Positions 19,524 to 28,782 of a DNA stretch of 64,000 nucleotides are shown piece after piece. The translations under genes were made by a program, and so were the position numbers. Source of the stretch: Methylobacterium currus (GTDB lineage: Bacteria > Pseudomonadota > Alphaproteobacteria > Rhizobiales > Beijerinckiaceae); NCBI RefSeq assembly GCF_003058325.1, contig NZ_CP028843.1:2638001-2702000 (forward strand), in the 5' to 3' direction. How positions within the stretch are numbered: position 1 is the stretch's first letter; every line of letters starts with the position of its first letter. The notes beneath the pieces were generated by a model. That model worked only from the letters and a program-made list of their open reading frames with translations. It was not told the DNA's origin and made no database searches.

Positions 19524-19542
19524 CGAAGAGAGGAGGGGCTCG

Positions 19543-20571
19543 TCAGCCGCGCCGCGCCGCCTCGCTGGCGAGCCGCAGGAAAAGATCGGCCGCGACGGCG
19601 TGCGAGAAGTCGCCGCCGGCCCGGCGGGCGCCGAGCACCGCCTCCTGCAGCAGCGACACGGCCCGGCGCAACGAGGCCGGGCTCCAGCGGGCGAGCTGCG
19701 TCTCGACGATCCTCTGGCGCCGGAAATGCAGGCCTCGCCAGCCCGCCACCATCGCGCCCGGGCTCTTGCCCTCGCCGTCGAGGCGGGTGGCGAGCAGGGT
19801 GAGCGCGTGGCGCAGGGCGCCGCCCAGCATCACCGAGGCGTCCATCCCCTCGATCTGGAAGCGCCGATAGGCCCGCTCGGTCTCCGTGACCCGTCCGGCG
19901 AAAGCCGCGTCGATCAGGGCGTTGAGCATCGATCCCGAGACGTCGCTGCCGATGGCCTCGACATCCTCGATCCCGACCTCGCCCTGACCCCGCGCATAGA
20001 GCGCGAGCTTCTCGATCTCGCCGAGGCTCGCCCGCCGGTCGCCGCCAAGGCCGCTGACGAGGAGGTCGCGGGCCTCGCGGGTGATGCGCAAGGAGTCGGC
20101 CCGCAAGGTCCGCTCGATCAGCTCGGCGAGCGTGCCGGCATCGTCAGGGTAGCAGGGGATCGCCAGCGCGCGGCCGGAGCGCTCGCACACGACCCGCAAG
20201 GGGGCCGATTTGGCGAGGTCGCCGGCCTCGACCACGATCCGCGTCTCGGCACCGTCCTGCTTCAGGACGGCATCGACCGCCGGGGCGTAGTTGCGGCTGC
20301 CGGGCCGCACCCAGATGGCGCGTTTGCCGCCGAACAGCCCGACCGTGCCGGCCTCGTCGATCAGGCGGCCGGGATCGCTCGCCAGCACGTCGCCGTCGAT
20401 CTTCACCAGGGCGAAGGGGTCGGAAGGGTCGTCGACCGCCTTCTCGGCGAGGAGGCGGGCGCGCTCGGTGACGAGGCCGGTATCCGGGCCGTAGACCAGG
20501 ATCACGGCGATGCGCGGATCGGGGCCGCGACGCAGCAGTCCCTCGACCTCTCCGGCCTTGACGGCGGTCAT
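19543..20571 (-). CDS. holA: DNA polymerase III subunit delta (HolA)
   Basis: It opens the beta clamp within the clamp loader. The 342-residue protein has the delta-family layout: N-terminal domain with the VILVYGPDTGLVTERARLLA start, NYAPAVDAVLKQDG, the central SLGEIEKLALYARGQG motif followed by the VEDVEAIGSDVSGSMLNAL helix, and a C-terminal helical collar domain (MVAGWRGLHFRRQRIVE). It is read after lptE on the same strand, the usual leuS-lptE-holA order of alphaproteobacteria. Confidence 0.95.
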   Translation of the reverse strand: MTAVKAGEVEGLLRRGPDPRIAVILVYGPDTGLVTERARLLAEKAVDDPSDPFALVKIDGDVLASDPGRLIDEAGTVGLFGGKRAIWVRPGSRNYAPAVDAVLKQDGAETRIVVEAGDLAKSAPLRVVCERSGRALAIPCYPDDAGTLAELIERTLRADSLRITREARDLLVSGLGGDRRASLGEIEKLALYARGQGEVGIEDVEAIGSDVSGSMLNALIDAAFAGRVTETERAYRRFQIEGMDASVMLGGALRHALTLLATRLDGEGKSPGAMVAGWRGLHFRRQRIVETQLARWSPASLRRAVSLLQEAVLGARRAGGDFSHAVAADLFLRLASEAARRG

Positions 20572-20598
20572 CGAGCGCCTCCGGTGGTCATGCGTGGC

Positions 20599-21135
20599 TC
20601 AAGGCTGAGTCGCCAGGATCGCGGCGACGCGGGTCTTGATCTGCTCGGAGAGGAGCTTGGCGAGCCGGATCTCGGCATCGCGCGCGGCGCGCAGGCTGGC
20701 GAAGCGCTGGGCCGAGCGGTCATAGGTGGCAGTACCCTGGGCGACGCCCTCGGTGAGGGTGCGGTCGCCGGCGAGGGTCTGGACCTTGTAGGACGCGGTG
20801 CCGAGCAGGGTCGCGGATTCGGCGCGACCCGTGATGGAACTGACAATCGGCGTCTGCACCGTCTCGCTCGCCGCGAGGATCAGGCGGTACTTCTTCTCAG
20901 AAGGCTGGCCCGACCCGTCGAGGTCGAAGACCAACTCGCTGCGCAGGTAATGGCCGAGGCGCTCCTGCCCCTGCGCGGTCTTGGCCGGCTCGACCTGGAT
21001 CGAGGCCAGCACGGCACTCAACGGGGCGCCGGAGGCCGTCGGTCCGTAGAGCGGCCGGAAGCAGGCCGAGAGGCCGAGCGCCAGGGTGGCGACGAGAGTG
21101 AGGTTTCGCGCCGTCTTCGCCGTGCTGCCTGCCAT
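20599..21135 (-). CDS. lptE: LPS-assembly lipoprotein LptE
   Basis: It is the outer-membrane partner of LptD in lipopolysaccharide export. The 178-residue sequence starts at 21135 (MAGSTAKTARNL), giving a lipoprotein signal LVATLALGLSAC with the lipobox LSAC, then CFRPLYGPTASG as in alphaproteobacterial LptE and a domain of strands and two helices (TASYKVQTLAG, FASLRAARDAEIRLAKLLSEQI). A longer frame to 21210 would push the signal peptide inside the protein and is rejected. It lies between leuS and holA. Confidence 0.93.
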   Translation of the reverse strand: MAGSTAKTARNLTLVATLALGLSACFRPLYGPTASGAPLSAVLASIQVEPAKTAQGQERLGHYLRSELVFDLDGSGQPSEKKYRLILAASETVQTPIVSSITGRAESATLLGTASYKVQTLAGDRTLTEGVAQGTATYDRSAQRFASLRAARDAEIRLAKLLSEQIKTRVAAILATQP

Positions 21136-21425
21136 GAAGGTCCGTCCTGCCACCACTGATCTCGTCACCGCGACACTGACGCCGTTACCGCTACGCTGAA
21201 GCCCTGCCAAGGGGGTTGGCGAACCGGACTCGCGAAGGAAGCATGGGACCTCGAATCGAGGTTCGTCGCGCCCTCAGAATAGGGGAGGGGACCTAAAGAG
21301 TCTCTGCGGCGACAGCAGGGCGCGAGTTCGATCAGGACGGGAAATCGAGGATGTTGCGGATAAAGGAAGGGCCCGGCGATCCTTCGATCTCCGGGCCCCA
21401 GAACCTCATCGAAATGGGCGGTCGA
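21136..21425. other. Intergenic region leuS-lptE
   Basis: About 290 bases between the leuS stop and the lptE start, both genes on the minus strand. No ORF or strong terminator was found. A promoter for lptE-holA may lie here. Confidence 0.3.
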
Positions 21426-24017
21426 TCAGACCACGATATTGACGATACGCAGCGGCACCACGATCACCTTGCGGGGCGGCTTGCCTTCCAGTGCCCGCTG
21501 CACCGCTTCCAGCGCCATAACGGCTTCCTGCACACTCGCCTGATCGGCGTCGCGCTTCACGGTGACATCGGCGCGCTTGCGACCGTTGATCTGCACCGGC
21601 AGGGTCACGCTGTCCTCGATCAGAAGGTCGTGACGGATCGCCGGCCAGGCTGCTTCCGCCACCAGGCCGTCTTGCTTGAGAGCGGTCCAGCAGGTCTCGG
21701 CGAGGTGCGGCATCATCGGGGCGATGAGCTGGACCAGGATCAGCGTCGCCTCCTGCAGGGCAGGGGAGGGGGCGTGGCCGCGCTCGGCATTCACCGCCTC
21801 CTGCAGGCTGTTCGCCAGCTCGTAGATATGGGCGACGCAGCGGTTGAAGCGCAGGCGCTCGATGTCCTCGCCAACCGCGTTCAGCGCCTTATGCGCGGCC
21901 TTTAGCACGGCCTCGTTGCCGGCCTTCGGCGGCTCCGCGCCGCCCTCGGCGACCTCGCTCACCATGCGCCAAATCCGCTGGACGAAGCGCGAGGCACCCT
22001 GCACGCCATCCTCGGTCCAGATCACGTCGCGCTCCGGCGGCGAGTCCGAGAGCATGAACCAGCGGGCGGTGTCGGCGCCGTAGGACGCGATGATGTCGTC
22101 GGGGTCGACGACGTTCTTCTTAGACTTCGACATCTTCTCGATCGCCCCGATGGCGATCGGCGCGTCGGTTTTCACGTGAAACGCTTTTCTGGCGCCGTCC
22201 TCGGTCACCACCTTGACGTCGACCGGCTGCACCCAGCCACCGGCCTCGTCCCGGTAGGTCTCGTGGACGACCATGCCTTGCGTGAACAGGCCGGCGAAGG
22301 GCTCGTCCAGCCCGGCCCAGCCGGTCTTGCGCATCGCCCGCATGAAGAAGCGGGAATAGAGCAGATGCAGGATCGCGTGCTCGATGCCGCCGATATACTG
22401 GTCGACCGGCAGCCAGTGGTCGGCCACCGCCTTGTCGGTCGGCGCGTCCTCCAGCCACGGCGCGGTGAAGCGCGCGAAGTACCAGGACGAGTCGACGAAG
22501 GTATCCATCGTGTCGGTCTCGCGCCGGGCCTGAGCCCCGCAGGACGGGCACGGCACGTTGCGCCAGGCCGCGTCGCGCTCCAGCGGGTTGCCGGGTACGT
22601 CGAACGAAACCTCCTCCGGCAGGCGCACCGGCAGGTCCTCGACAGGCACCGGCACGACGCCGCAGGCATCGCAATGGATCACCGGGATCGGGCAGCCCCA
22701 ATAGCGCTGGCGCGAGACGCCCCAGTCGCGCAGGCGGAACTGCACCCGGCGTGCGCCCATGGGGGCTCCGTCGAGGGTCTCGGCCTCCAGGCGGTCGGCG
22801 ACGGTCTTGAACGCGTCGTCGGTGCTCATCCCGTCGAGGAAGCGCGAGTTGATCATTCGGCCGTCGCCGTCATAGGCGGTGTCGGTGATGACGAAGGCGG
22901 CGGGATCCTGGTCCGGCGGGCACACGACCGGTGTGTTGCCGAGGCCGTACTTGTTGGCGAAGTCGAGGTCGCGCTGGTCATGGGCCGGGCAGCCGAACAC
23001 CGCACCGGTGCCGTACTCCATCAGCACGAAATTCGCGACGTAGACCGGCAGGGTCCAGGACGGGTCGAGGGGGTGGCGGACCTTCAGGCCGGTGTCGAAG
23101 CCGAGCTTCTCGGCCGTGTCGATCGCGGCCTGCGCAGTGCCCATGCGCCGACACTCGGCGATGAAGTCCTGCAGGGCCGGGTTGTCCTTCGCCACCGCGG
23201 CGGCGAGCGGATGGTCGGCGGCGACCGCCAGGAACTTGGCGCCGAACAGGGTGTCGGGACGAGTCGTGTAGACGGTGACCTCGCGCGCCGTTCCCCCCGG
23301 CACGCTCTCAAGGGCGAAGCGCAACTCCAGGCCTTCCGAGCGGCCGATCCAGTTGCGCTGCATCAGCCGGACCTTCTCCGGCCAGCGCTCCAGCGTGTCG
23401 AGCCGGTCGTCCAGATCCTGGGCGAAGTCGGTGATCTTGAAGAACCATTGGGTCAGCTCGCGCTGCTCGACCAGCGCACCCGAGCGCCAGCCGCGCCCAT
23501 CGATCACCTGCTCGTTGGCGAGCACGGTATGGTCGACCGGATCCCAGTTCACCTTGGCGGTGCGGCGCGAGACCAGCCCGGCCTGCAGGAAGTCCAGGAA
23601 CATCCGCTGCTGGTGCTTGTAATACTCGGGATCGCAGGTCGCGATCTCGCGACTCCAGTCCAGCGACAGGCCCATCGATTGCAGCTGCGCCCGCATCGTC
23701 GCGATGTTGGCGTAGGTCCAGTCCCGCGGGTTGACCTTGTTCTGCATCGCGGCGTTCTCGGCCGGCAGGCCGAACGCATCCCAGCCCATCGGGTGCAGGA
23801 CGTTGAAGCCCTTGGCCCGCTTGTAGCGGGCGACCACGTCGCCCATCGCGTAATTGCGCACGTGACCCATATGGATGCGCCCCGACGGATAGGGGAACAT
23901 CTCGAGCACATAGTATTTCGGGCGCGGATCGTCGTTGCGGGTGCGAAAAATCTCCCGCTCGGCCCACACCTGCTGCCAGTGGGGCTCGGAATCCTTCGCG
24001 TTGTAACGTTCGGCCAT
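21426..24017 (-). CDS. leuS: Leucyl-tRNA synthetase
   Basis: It charges tRNA-Leu. The 863-residue protein has the class I signatures [18 protein letters not shown] (HIGH-type motif at about 49-52) and [14 protein letters not shown] (about 627), an inserted CP1 editing domain ([21 protein letters not shown]) and a zinc-type segment ([16 protein letters not shown]). The start at 24017 ([15 protein letters not shown]) is the common start; the frame upstream to 24161 overlaps the divergent promoter region. A parS-like palindrome lies inside the gene at 22168. Confidence 0.97.
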   Translation of the reverse strand: MAERYNAKDSEPHWQQVWAEREIFRTRNDDPRPKYYVLEMFPYPSGRIHMGHVRNYAMGDVVARYKRAKGFNVLHPMGWDAFGLPAENAAMQNKVNPRDWTYANIATMRAQLQSMGLSLDWSREIATCDPEYYKHQQRMFLDFLQAGLVSRRTAKVNWDPVDHTVLANEQVIDGRGWRSGALVEQRELTQWFFKITDFAQDLDDRLDTLERWPEKVRLMQRNWIGRSEGLELRFALESVPGGTAREVTVYTTRPDTLFGAKFLAVAADHPLAAAVAKDNPALQDFIAECRRMGTAQAAIDTAEKLGFDTGLKVRHPLDPSWTLPVYVANFVLMEYGTGAVFGCPAHDQRDLDFANKYGLGNTPVVCPPDQDPAAFVITDTAYDGDGRMINSRFLDGMSTDDAFKTVADRLEAETLDGAPMGARRVQFRLRDWGVSRQRYWGCPIPVIHCDACGVVPVPVEDLPVRLPEEVSFDVPGNPLERDAAWRNVPCPSCGAQARRETDTMDTFVDSSWYFARFTAPWLEDAPTDKAVADHWLPVDQYIGGIEHAILHLLYSRFFMRAMRKTGWAGLDEPFAGLFTQGMVVHETYRDEAGGWVQPVDVKVVTEDGARKAFHVKTDAPIAIGAIEKMSKSKKNVVDPDDIIASYGADTARWFMLSDSPPERDVIWTEDGVQGASRFVQRIWRMVSEVAEGGAEPPKAGNEAVLKAAHKALNAVGEDIERLRFNRCVAHIYELANSLQEAVNAERGHAPSPALQEATLILVQLIAPMMPHLAETCWTALKQDGLVAEAAWPAIRHDLLIEDSVTLPVQINGRKRADVTVKRDADQASVQEAVMALEAVQRALEGKPPRKVIVVPLRIVNIVV
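22168..22183. other. parS-like site 3, inside leuS
   Basis: GTTTTCACGTGAAACG is identical to site 1 at 15080. It encodes AFHVKT in leuS on the minus strand. An exact 16-base palindromic match in a gene 7 kb away supports selection for ParB binding. Confidence 0.7.
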
Positions 24018-24183
24018 GGCGGCGTCTTTGCGACCGGTCGGCGCCGGCGCCGAGAGCACCGGCGGCAGGGATGAAGGGAAAACGTCACGGCCGCAAACGG
24101 TTGAGCTTGCTCGGCGCGGCGCCGGCGGACTAGGACACGGTTTGGTCCCGAGGGTCAACAATCAAGCGGAGAGGCAGCCGGTC

Positions 24184-24867
24184 ATGATCGACCCGCAGAC
24201 CGTCACGTCGAATCTGGCCGAGGTGCGGGAGGCCGTCGCCCGGGCCGCCGAGGACAGCGAGCGCGATCCCGCCGGCGTCGCGCTCATCGCCGTCTCGAAG
24301 ACGATTGCGGCGGACGGCATCCGCCCGGCCCTCGCGGCGGGCCAGCGCCGTTTCGGCGAGAACTACGTGCAGGAGGCGAAGGCGAAGTGGCCCGCCCTGC
24401 GCGAAGAGTTTTCGGAGATCGAGCTGCACCTGATCGGCCCCCTGCAATCGAACAAGGCGCGGGAGGCGGTAGAGCTGTTCGACGTGATCCATACCCTCGA
24501 CCGGACCTCCCTCGCCGCGTCCCTGGCGAAGGAGATCCAGCGCAGCGGCCGGCATCCGACCCTGCTGGTCCAGGTCAATACCGGCGAGGAGCCGCAGAAG
24601 GGCGGGGTGGCGCCGGGCGCGGTCGATGGCTTTCTGGCCGAGTGCCGGGACACGCACGGCCTCGTGGTCTCGGGGCTGATGTGCATTCCGCCGGCGGAGG
24701 ATCCGCCCTCGGCGCATTTCGGCCTGCTGGCGGCGATCGCCCGCCGCCACGCCCTGCCGATCCTGTCGATGGGGATGAGCGCCGACTACCCGGCGGCGAT
24801 CCAGATGGGCGCGACCCATGTGCGGGTCGGCAGCGCGATCTTCGGGGCGCGTCAGCCGAAAGCCTGA
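24184..24867 (+). CDS. YggS-family pyridoxal-phosphate homeostasis protein
   Basis: PLP-binding protein with a TIM-barrel like the N-terminal domain of alanine racemase, taking part in vitamin B6 and amino-acid balance. The 227 residues show VALIAVSKTIAADGIRPAL (PLP lysine at about 39), RFGENYVQEAKAKW, LIGPLQSNKAREAVE, VNTGEEPQKGGVAP, and a final LSMGMSADYPAAIQMGAT, VRVGSAIFG. The start at 24184 has GAGAGG upstream; the earlier open frame overlaps the leuS start region. It diverges from leuS. Confidence 0.95.
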   Translation: MIDPQTVTSNLAEVREAVARAAEDSERDPAGVALIAVSKTIAADGIRPALAAGQRRFGENYVQEAKAKWPALREEFSEIELHLIGPLQSNKAREAVELFDVIHTLDRTSLAASLAKEIQRSGRHPTLLVQVNTGEEPQKGGVAPGAVDGFLAECRDTHGLVVSGLMCIPPAEDPPSAHFGLLAAIARRHALPILSMGMSADYPAAIQMGATHVRVGSAIFGARQPKA

Positions 24868-24882
24868 CGCGCAGCCGTTACG

Positions 24883-25083
24883 TCAATTGGCGTGCAGGCA
24901 GCGGATCTCTTCCCGCGCCTGCTCCAGGAAGCGGACGCGATCCTCGTCCGTGAGTAGAACGGGGGAATTCGGCAGCCCGTCGCGGTAGCGGGCGGAGCTG
25001 TCCCAGAGGGTGCCGCGGGCGCCCTCCGCCGCGTGAATCTGTCGGGCTCGAACGATCTCGGTCGCGGTATAGGCGTCGAGCAT
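24883..25083 (-). CDS. Hypothetical 66-residue protein
   Basis: A small charged protein (MLDAYTATEIVRARQIHAAEG ... PVLLTDEDRVRFLEQAREEI) with two predicted helices and no membrane segment. It is convergent with the yggS-type gene, with 15 bases between stops. No family recognised. The balanced amino-acid composition and high third-position GC favour a real gene, but similar-sized ORFs arise by chance in this sequence. Confidence 0.5.
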   Translation of the reverse strand: MLDAYTATEIVRARQIHAAEGARGTLWDSSARYRDGLPNSPVLLTDEDRVRFLEQAREEIRCLHAN

Positions 25084-25258
25084 GCGTCTTCTCCCTGCGT
25101 CCGATATGGTTTTTGTGTGGCAGCAGGACCGTACAGGATGTCGCCGAGCAGAGCGAGTATGGCAGCGTTACCAATTTGAAAGATGTCGTTCTGCTCCGCG
25201 CGGCGCGGTTTCAAAGAAGGATGTCGCTGTCTGCTCGCGAATTCGGAGCAAACCCTTC

Positions 25259-25792
25259 TCAGATCGTGAGGCGTGTACCGGGACCGAGGCGGCGCAGGAG
25301 CCGGACGAGATCGGGGCGGCGCAGGGCCACGCAGCCCTCGGTCGGCCGGAAGCCGGGGCGGGCGACGTGCAGGAAGATGGCGCTGCCGCGGCCGGGACGG
25401 ATCGGGCCGCGATTGTAGTCGAGGTCGATCACGAGGTCGTAGAGCCCGTCGTCGCGCCACATTTTCTCGGCGCTGATGCCGGGGGCAGGAAGGGGGATGG
25501 GACGGTTGTAGCGCCGGTCGCGGGGCTCGTCGCACCAGCCGTCCTGCGGGCGGATGCGGCGCAAGGGGAGGGGGGTCGCGGGCCGCACCCCGAGCCGGTC
25601 CGGCCGGTAGAAGCCGCCGCGCAGGCGAAACGTCCCGCGGGGCGAGGCGCCGTCGCCCTCGCGCTTGGCGCGCGTCTGGCCGCCCTTGCCGAGGGCGCAG
25701 GGGATCAGGACCGGGCCGGCGATCAGGGTGCCGCGTCGTCGGTCGAGGGGATTCGAGCGGACCCGCAGGTGCGGGAGGGTGATGCGCTTCAT
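25259..25792 (-). CDS. L,D-transpeptidase (YkuD-type) family protein
   Basis: The 177-residue protein resembles small YkuD-like enzymes: PCALGKGGQTRAKREGDGAS with PRGTFRLRGG, RPQDGWCDEPRDRRYNRPI, ISAEKMWRDDGLYDLVIDLDYN, and the closing SAIFLHVARPGFRPTEGCVALRR, in which His, Gly-Cys and Arg match the SxGCxR/H active-site pattern. Such enzymes form 3-3 cross-links in peptidoglycan or anchor proteins to it. There is no signal peptide from the start at 25792; an upstream start in the repeat region cannot be excluded, so localisation is uncertain. Confidence 0.85.
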   Translation of the reverse strand: MKRITLPHLRVRSNPLDRRRGTLIAGPVLIPCALGKGGQTRAKREGDGASPRGTFRLRGGFYRPDRLGVRPATPLPLRRIRPQDGWCDEPRDRRYNRPIPLPAPGISAEKMWRDDGLYDLVIDLDYNRGPIRPGRGSAIFLHVARPGFRPTEGCVALRRPDLVRLLRRLGPGTRLTI

Positions 25793-25821
25793 GGGGACCG
25801 TCTTACGGCGCCGGCTCAGAC

Positions 25822-25872
25822 GCCGTCGAGGGGACCTGCGAGGGGACCTGCGAGGGGAGCCGCGAGGGGAGC
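25822..25872 (+). repeat. 12-bp G-rich tandem repeat
   Basis: GAGGGGACCTGC-type units repeat four times with decay to GAGGGGAGCCGC. The array lies between the divergent L,D-transpeptidase and exonuclease genes, close to both promoters. Confidence 0.75.
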
Positions 25873-25946
25873 GTGACAGGACGCCCCGTCCGACCGAGAA
25901 TGGCACGGCCTCGATCCGAGCCGTCCCCCGAGCCATTCCCGACGAC

Positions 25947-26609
25947 ATGCCTTCGCCGAACCCGCTTCCCGATCCTGCGCCGGACTGGCTCGGCTGGCTG
26001 CCGCCACGCCTCGTCGCGGTCGATGTCGAGACGACGGGGCTCGCCGAGACCGACCGGGTGGTGAGCTTCGGCGCCATGGCGCTCGCCACCGCCTCCCTCG
26101 CCGCCGGCGCTCCGGAGATCGCCTGCCACCACCTGATCTTCGATCCCGGCCGGGCGAGCCATCCGAGGGCCGAGGCGGTGCACGGCTACGACGACTGGCT
26201 CCTGCGCCACCAGGACCCGGCCGGCCTGTATGCCGGCGCCCTGGCGGACCTCCTCGCCGGGGCCGACCTGATCGTGGCCCACAACGCCGCCTTCGATCTC
26301 GGCTTCCTCAACCGTGAGCTCGCCGCCGCCGGGCTGCCGCCGATTCGGCCTCGGGTCTACTGCACCATGGAGGCCTATCGCCGCCGGGGCGAGAAGGGGC
26401 GGGCCGCCCTCGACGCTTTGTGCCGGCGCATCGGCCTTGCCCGGGTGGGCACCCGCCACGGCGCGCTCGAGGATGCCTGGCTGGCGCTCCGGGCCTATCT
26501 CTGGCTCCAGGCCTGCCCGGTGGCGGTGGCGCGCCCGGATCTCGCCGCGCCGAGCAACCTGCGGCCCGTCCCGCCGCGCCCCGAGGGCCCGCTGCCGCCC
26601 CGCGCCTGA
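25947..26609 (+). CDS. DnaQ-like 3'-5' exonuclease
   Basis: A 220-residue DEDDh exonuclease. Motif I VAVDVETTGL supplies the first Asp and Glu, motif II VAHNAAFDLGFLNREL the second Asp, and motif III GTRHGALEDAWLALRAY the His and last Asp. This is the arrangement of the polymerase III epsilon subunit and related RNases, but the clamp-binding motif of true epsilon was not seen and the length is in the range of independent DnaQ-like nucleases. The start at 25947 (MPSPNPL) is the first sensible ATG after the G-rich repeat. Confidence 0.9.
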   Translation: MPSPNPLPDPAPDWLGWLPPRLVAVDVETTGLAETDRVVSFGAMALATASLAAGAPEIACHHLIFDPGRASHPRAEAVHGYDDWLLRHQDPAGLYAGALADLLAGADLIVAHNAAFDLGFLNRELAAAGLPPIRPRVYCTMEAYRRRGEKGRAALDALCRRIGLARVGTRHGALEDAWLALRAYLWLQACPVAVARPDLAAPSNLRPVPPRPEGPLPPRA

Positions 26610-26765
26610 GGATCGGCGCCGTGGACAGGGAGGGGGCCGGCCCTTGCCGCGGCTTGGCGCTCCGCTACTCTGCCCCGCACGCTGCCAGGCTGCGATCCGT
26701 CCGGGATCGTGGCCTGGCCGGCGGGATCCGAAAGCCCGCCCGCCTTCCTCGAGAGTGCCGGTTCG

Positions 26766-27452
26766 ATGTCGAACGCCCACCGCCTGCTCGTCGTCGACGA
26801 CGATCCGACCCTGCGCGACACCCTGACCGAGCAGCTCGCCCTGTCGGACGCCTTCGAGGTGGTCACCGCCGAGACCGCGCGCGGGGCAATGGACCGGGTC
26901 GCCGCCGAGCGCGTCGACCTCGTGGTGATGGATGTCGGCCTGCCCGATCTCGACGGGCGCGAGGCGGTGCGGCAGATGCGCCAGGGCGGCTTTCGCGGCC
27001 CGGTGATCATGCTGACCGGCCAGACCTCGGATTCCGACACTGTGCAGGGGCTGGATGCCGGCGCCAACGACTACGTGACGAAGCCGTTCAAGTTCGCGGT
27101 GCTGCTCGCCCGCATCCGCGCCCAGCTGCGCCAGTACGAGGCGAGCGAGGACGCGGTGTTCCAGATCGGCCCCTACACGTTCCGGCCCGGCGCGAAGCTG
27201 CTCGTCGGCGAGCGCGGCTCGAAGCTGAAGCTCACCGAGAAGGAGACCGCGATCCTGCGCTTCCTGTACCGCGCCGGGCGGCAGGTGGTGGGGCGCGACA
27301 CGCTGCTCGCCGAGGTGTGGGGCTACAACGCGCAGGTCACCACCCACACCCTCGAGACCCACATCTACCGCCTGCGCCAGAAGATCGAGCCGAATCCGGC
27401 GACCGCCTCGATCCTGGTGACGGAAGGTGGGGGGTACAAGCTGCTGCCGTAA
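26766..27452 (+). CDS. OmpR-family response regulator
   Basis: A 228-residue two-domain regulator. The receiver has the acidic pair Asp11-Asp12, phosphoacceptor Asp56 in VVMDVGLPD, Thr84 in MLTG and Lys106 in VTKPFK. The C-terminal winged helix (KLKLTEKETAILRFLYRAG, VVGRDTLLAEVWGYNAQVTT, TLETHIYRLRQKIE) binds DNA. No histidine kinase is adjacent, so it is an orphan in this window. The C-terminal GGGYKLLP end is complete. Confidence 0.95.
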   Translation: MSNAHRLLVVDDDPTLRDTLTEQLALSDAFEVVTAETARGAMDRVAAERVDLVVMDVGLPDLDGREAVRQMRQGGFRGPVIMLTGQTSDSDTVQGLDAGANDYVTKPFKFAVLLARIRAQLRQYEASEDAVFQIGPYTFRPGAKLLVGERGSKLKLTEKETAILRFLYRAGRQVVGRDTLLAEVWGYNAQVTTHTLETHIYRLRQKIEPNPATASILVTEGGGYKLLP

Positions 27453-27485
27453 CGACCCGATCGGCGATCGGGCGCGTCCCCCCCC

Positions 27486-28577
27486 TCAGGCGATCATTCC
27501 CCGCGCCTCCACGGGAAGCGTGCCGACGACCGCCCCGTCCCGCACGGCCACCAGCTCGTCGACCATGTTGACGACGACGCAGACGTGGTTGGGCACCACT
27601 TCGACCAGGGTGCCGATGGCGGGCCGCTCGGTGCAGGACGCGAGATCGAGGAAGCCGTGCTCCTCCGCGAAGGTACTGACGCGGGCGCCCGGGTGGTCGG
27701 GCAGCAGCCCGAACCCGTCGAGGCCGCCGCCGGGATCGCTGGTGAGCGTCTTCGAGCCGGCATCCAGGATGCCGCGCTCAGGCCCGGCCCGGCTCACCAC
27801 CCGGGAGAGCACCGCCAGCGCGCAATCTTCCAGGCCGGCGACGCCCGCCGCCATCATCATGCGGTCGTTGAAGATCACGGTGCCGGCCCGGTGCTCGGTG
27901 GCGCCGCGCACCTGCCCGAGCTCCGGCAGGTTCGGCGTGCCGCCGGTCGAGACGATGCGGGGCGTGAGGCCGTGCTCGGCGAGCCCCGCCCGCGCCGCGT
28001 CGAGGAAGGCTTGCGCGTCCGCCGCGGCGCCGGCCGGCGGATAGAGAAGCAGGCCCGCGAAGGCGAGGCCGGGGCGGCCGGCGATGTCGCGGGCGAGCGC
28101 CACCGCCTCGCCCGGGGTCTCGACGCCGGCGCGCTTGCGGCCGGTGTCGCATTCGACCACCACGTCGAGGGGGCGCTCGCCGGCGCGCGCGGCCTCGGGC
28201 AGCCCCGCCACCGTCACCGGGTTGTCGGCCGCGACCGTGATCCGGGCGGCGCTCTCGCGCAGGAGCCGGCCGAGGCGCCCGATCGCGTGCGGGCCGATCA
28301 GGTTGTAGCTCACCAGGATGTCGTCGATCCCCGCCCGGGCCATCACCTCGGCCTCGCCGATCTTCTGGCAGGTGACGCCGCGCGCCCCGGCCTCGATCTG
28401 CATCCGGGCGAGGACCGGGCTCTTGTGCGTCTTGATGTGCGGGCGGTTGGCGAGGCCGGCCGCGTCGCAGGCGGCCTGGAGCCGGGCGATGTTGCGCGCC
28501 ACCCGGTCGAGGTCGATGACGACCGCCGGCGTGCCGTAGCGGCGGGCGATCTCCTCGCGCAACGCGGGGCTCAGCAT
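27486..28577 (-). CDS. D-threonine aldolase-like PLP enzyme
   Basis: A 363-residue fold-type III PLP enzyme (alanine racemase N-terminal domain plus D-serine dehydratase-like C-terminal domain). The PLP-lysine motif RPHIKTHK is at about 46-52, with CQKIGEAEVMARAG and VECDTGRKRAGVETP following. The C-terminal FAEEHGFLDL and VVPNHVCVVVNM carry His and Cys residues suited to the metal site of this family. It likely cleaves or dehydrates D-beta-hydroxy amino acids. The start at 28577 has AGAGGGG upstream. It reads toward the response-regulator gene. Confidence 0.9.
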   Translation of the reverse strand: MLSPALREEIARRYGTPAVVIDLDRVARNIARLQAACDAAGLANRPHIKTHKSPVLARMQIEAGARGVTCQKIGEAEVMARAGIDDILVSYNLIGPHAIGRLGRLLRESAARITVAADNPVTVAGLPEAARAGERPLDVVVECDTGRKRAGVETPGEAVALARDIAGRPGLAFAGLLLYPPAGAAADAQAFLDAARAGLAEHGLTPRIVSTGGTPNLPELGQVRGATEHRAGTVIFNDRMMMAAGVAGLEDCALAVLSRVVSRAGPERGILDAGSKTLTSDPGGGLDGFGLLPDHPGARVSTFAEEHGFLDLASCTERPAIGTLVEVVPNHVCVVVNMVDELVAVRDGAVVGTLPVEARGMIA

Positions 28578-28782
28578 CGCGGCGCCCCTCTGCAGGTCGT
28601 AGGCGGAGTCGTGTCGGCACGCATCGTCGTCCCTCCTGCGGCGCTTCACGGCCGGATCGTAACCGCAAACGGCGCCCGCCGCCCACCCGCAGGAAGGCGT
28701 TCTGCCATCCGCAGGGGCAACCCAATCTTAGACTTCTATCCCTAGACAGGGGGGATTGCTGGCACCGCGCAACGGAGCGTCG

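Noticed and set aside
25803..27362. 519-codon minus-strand frame across exonuclease and response regulator
   Set aside because: Both plus-strand genes have all conserved motifs, and the minus frame has none.
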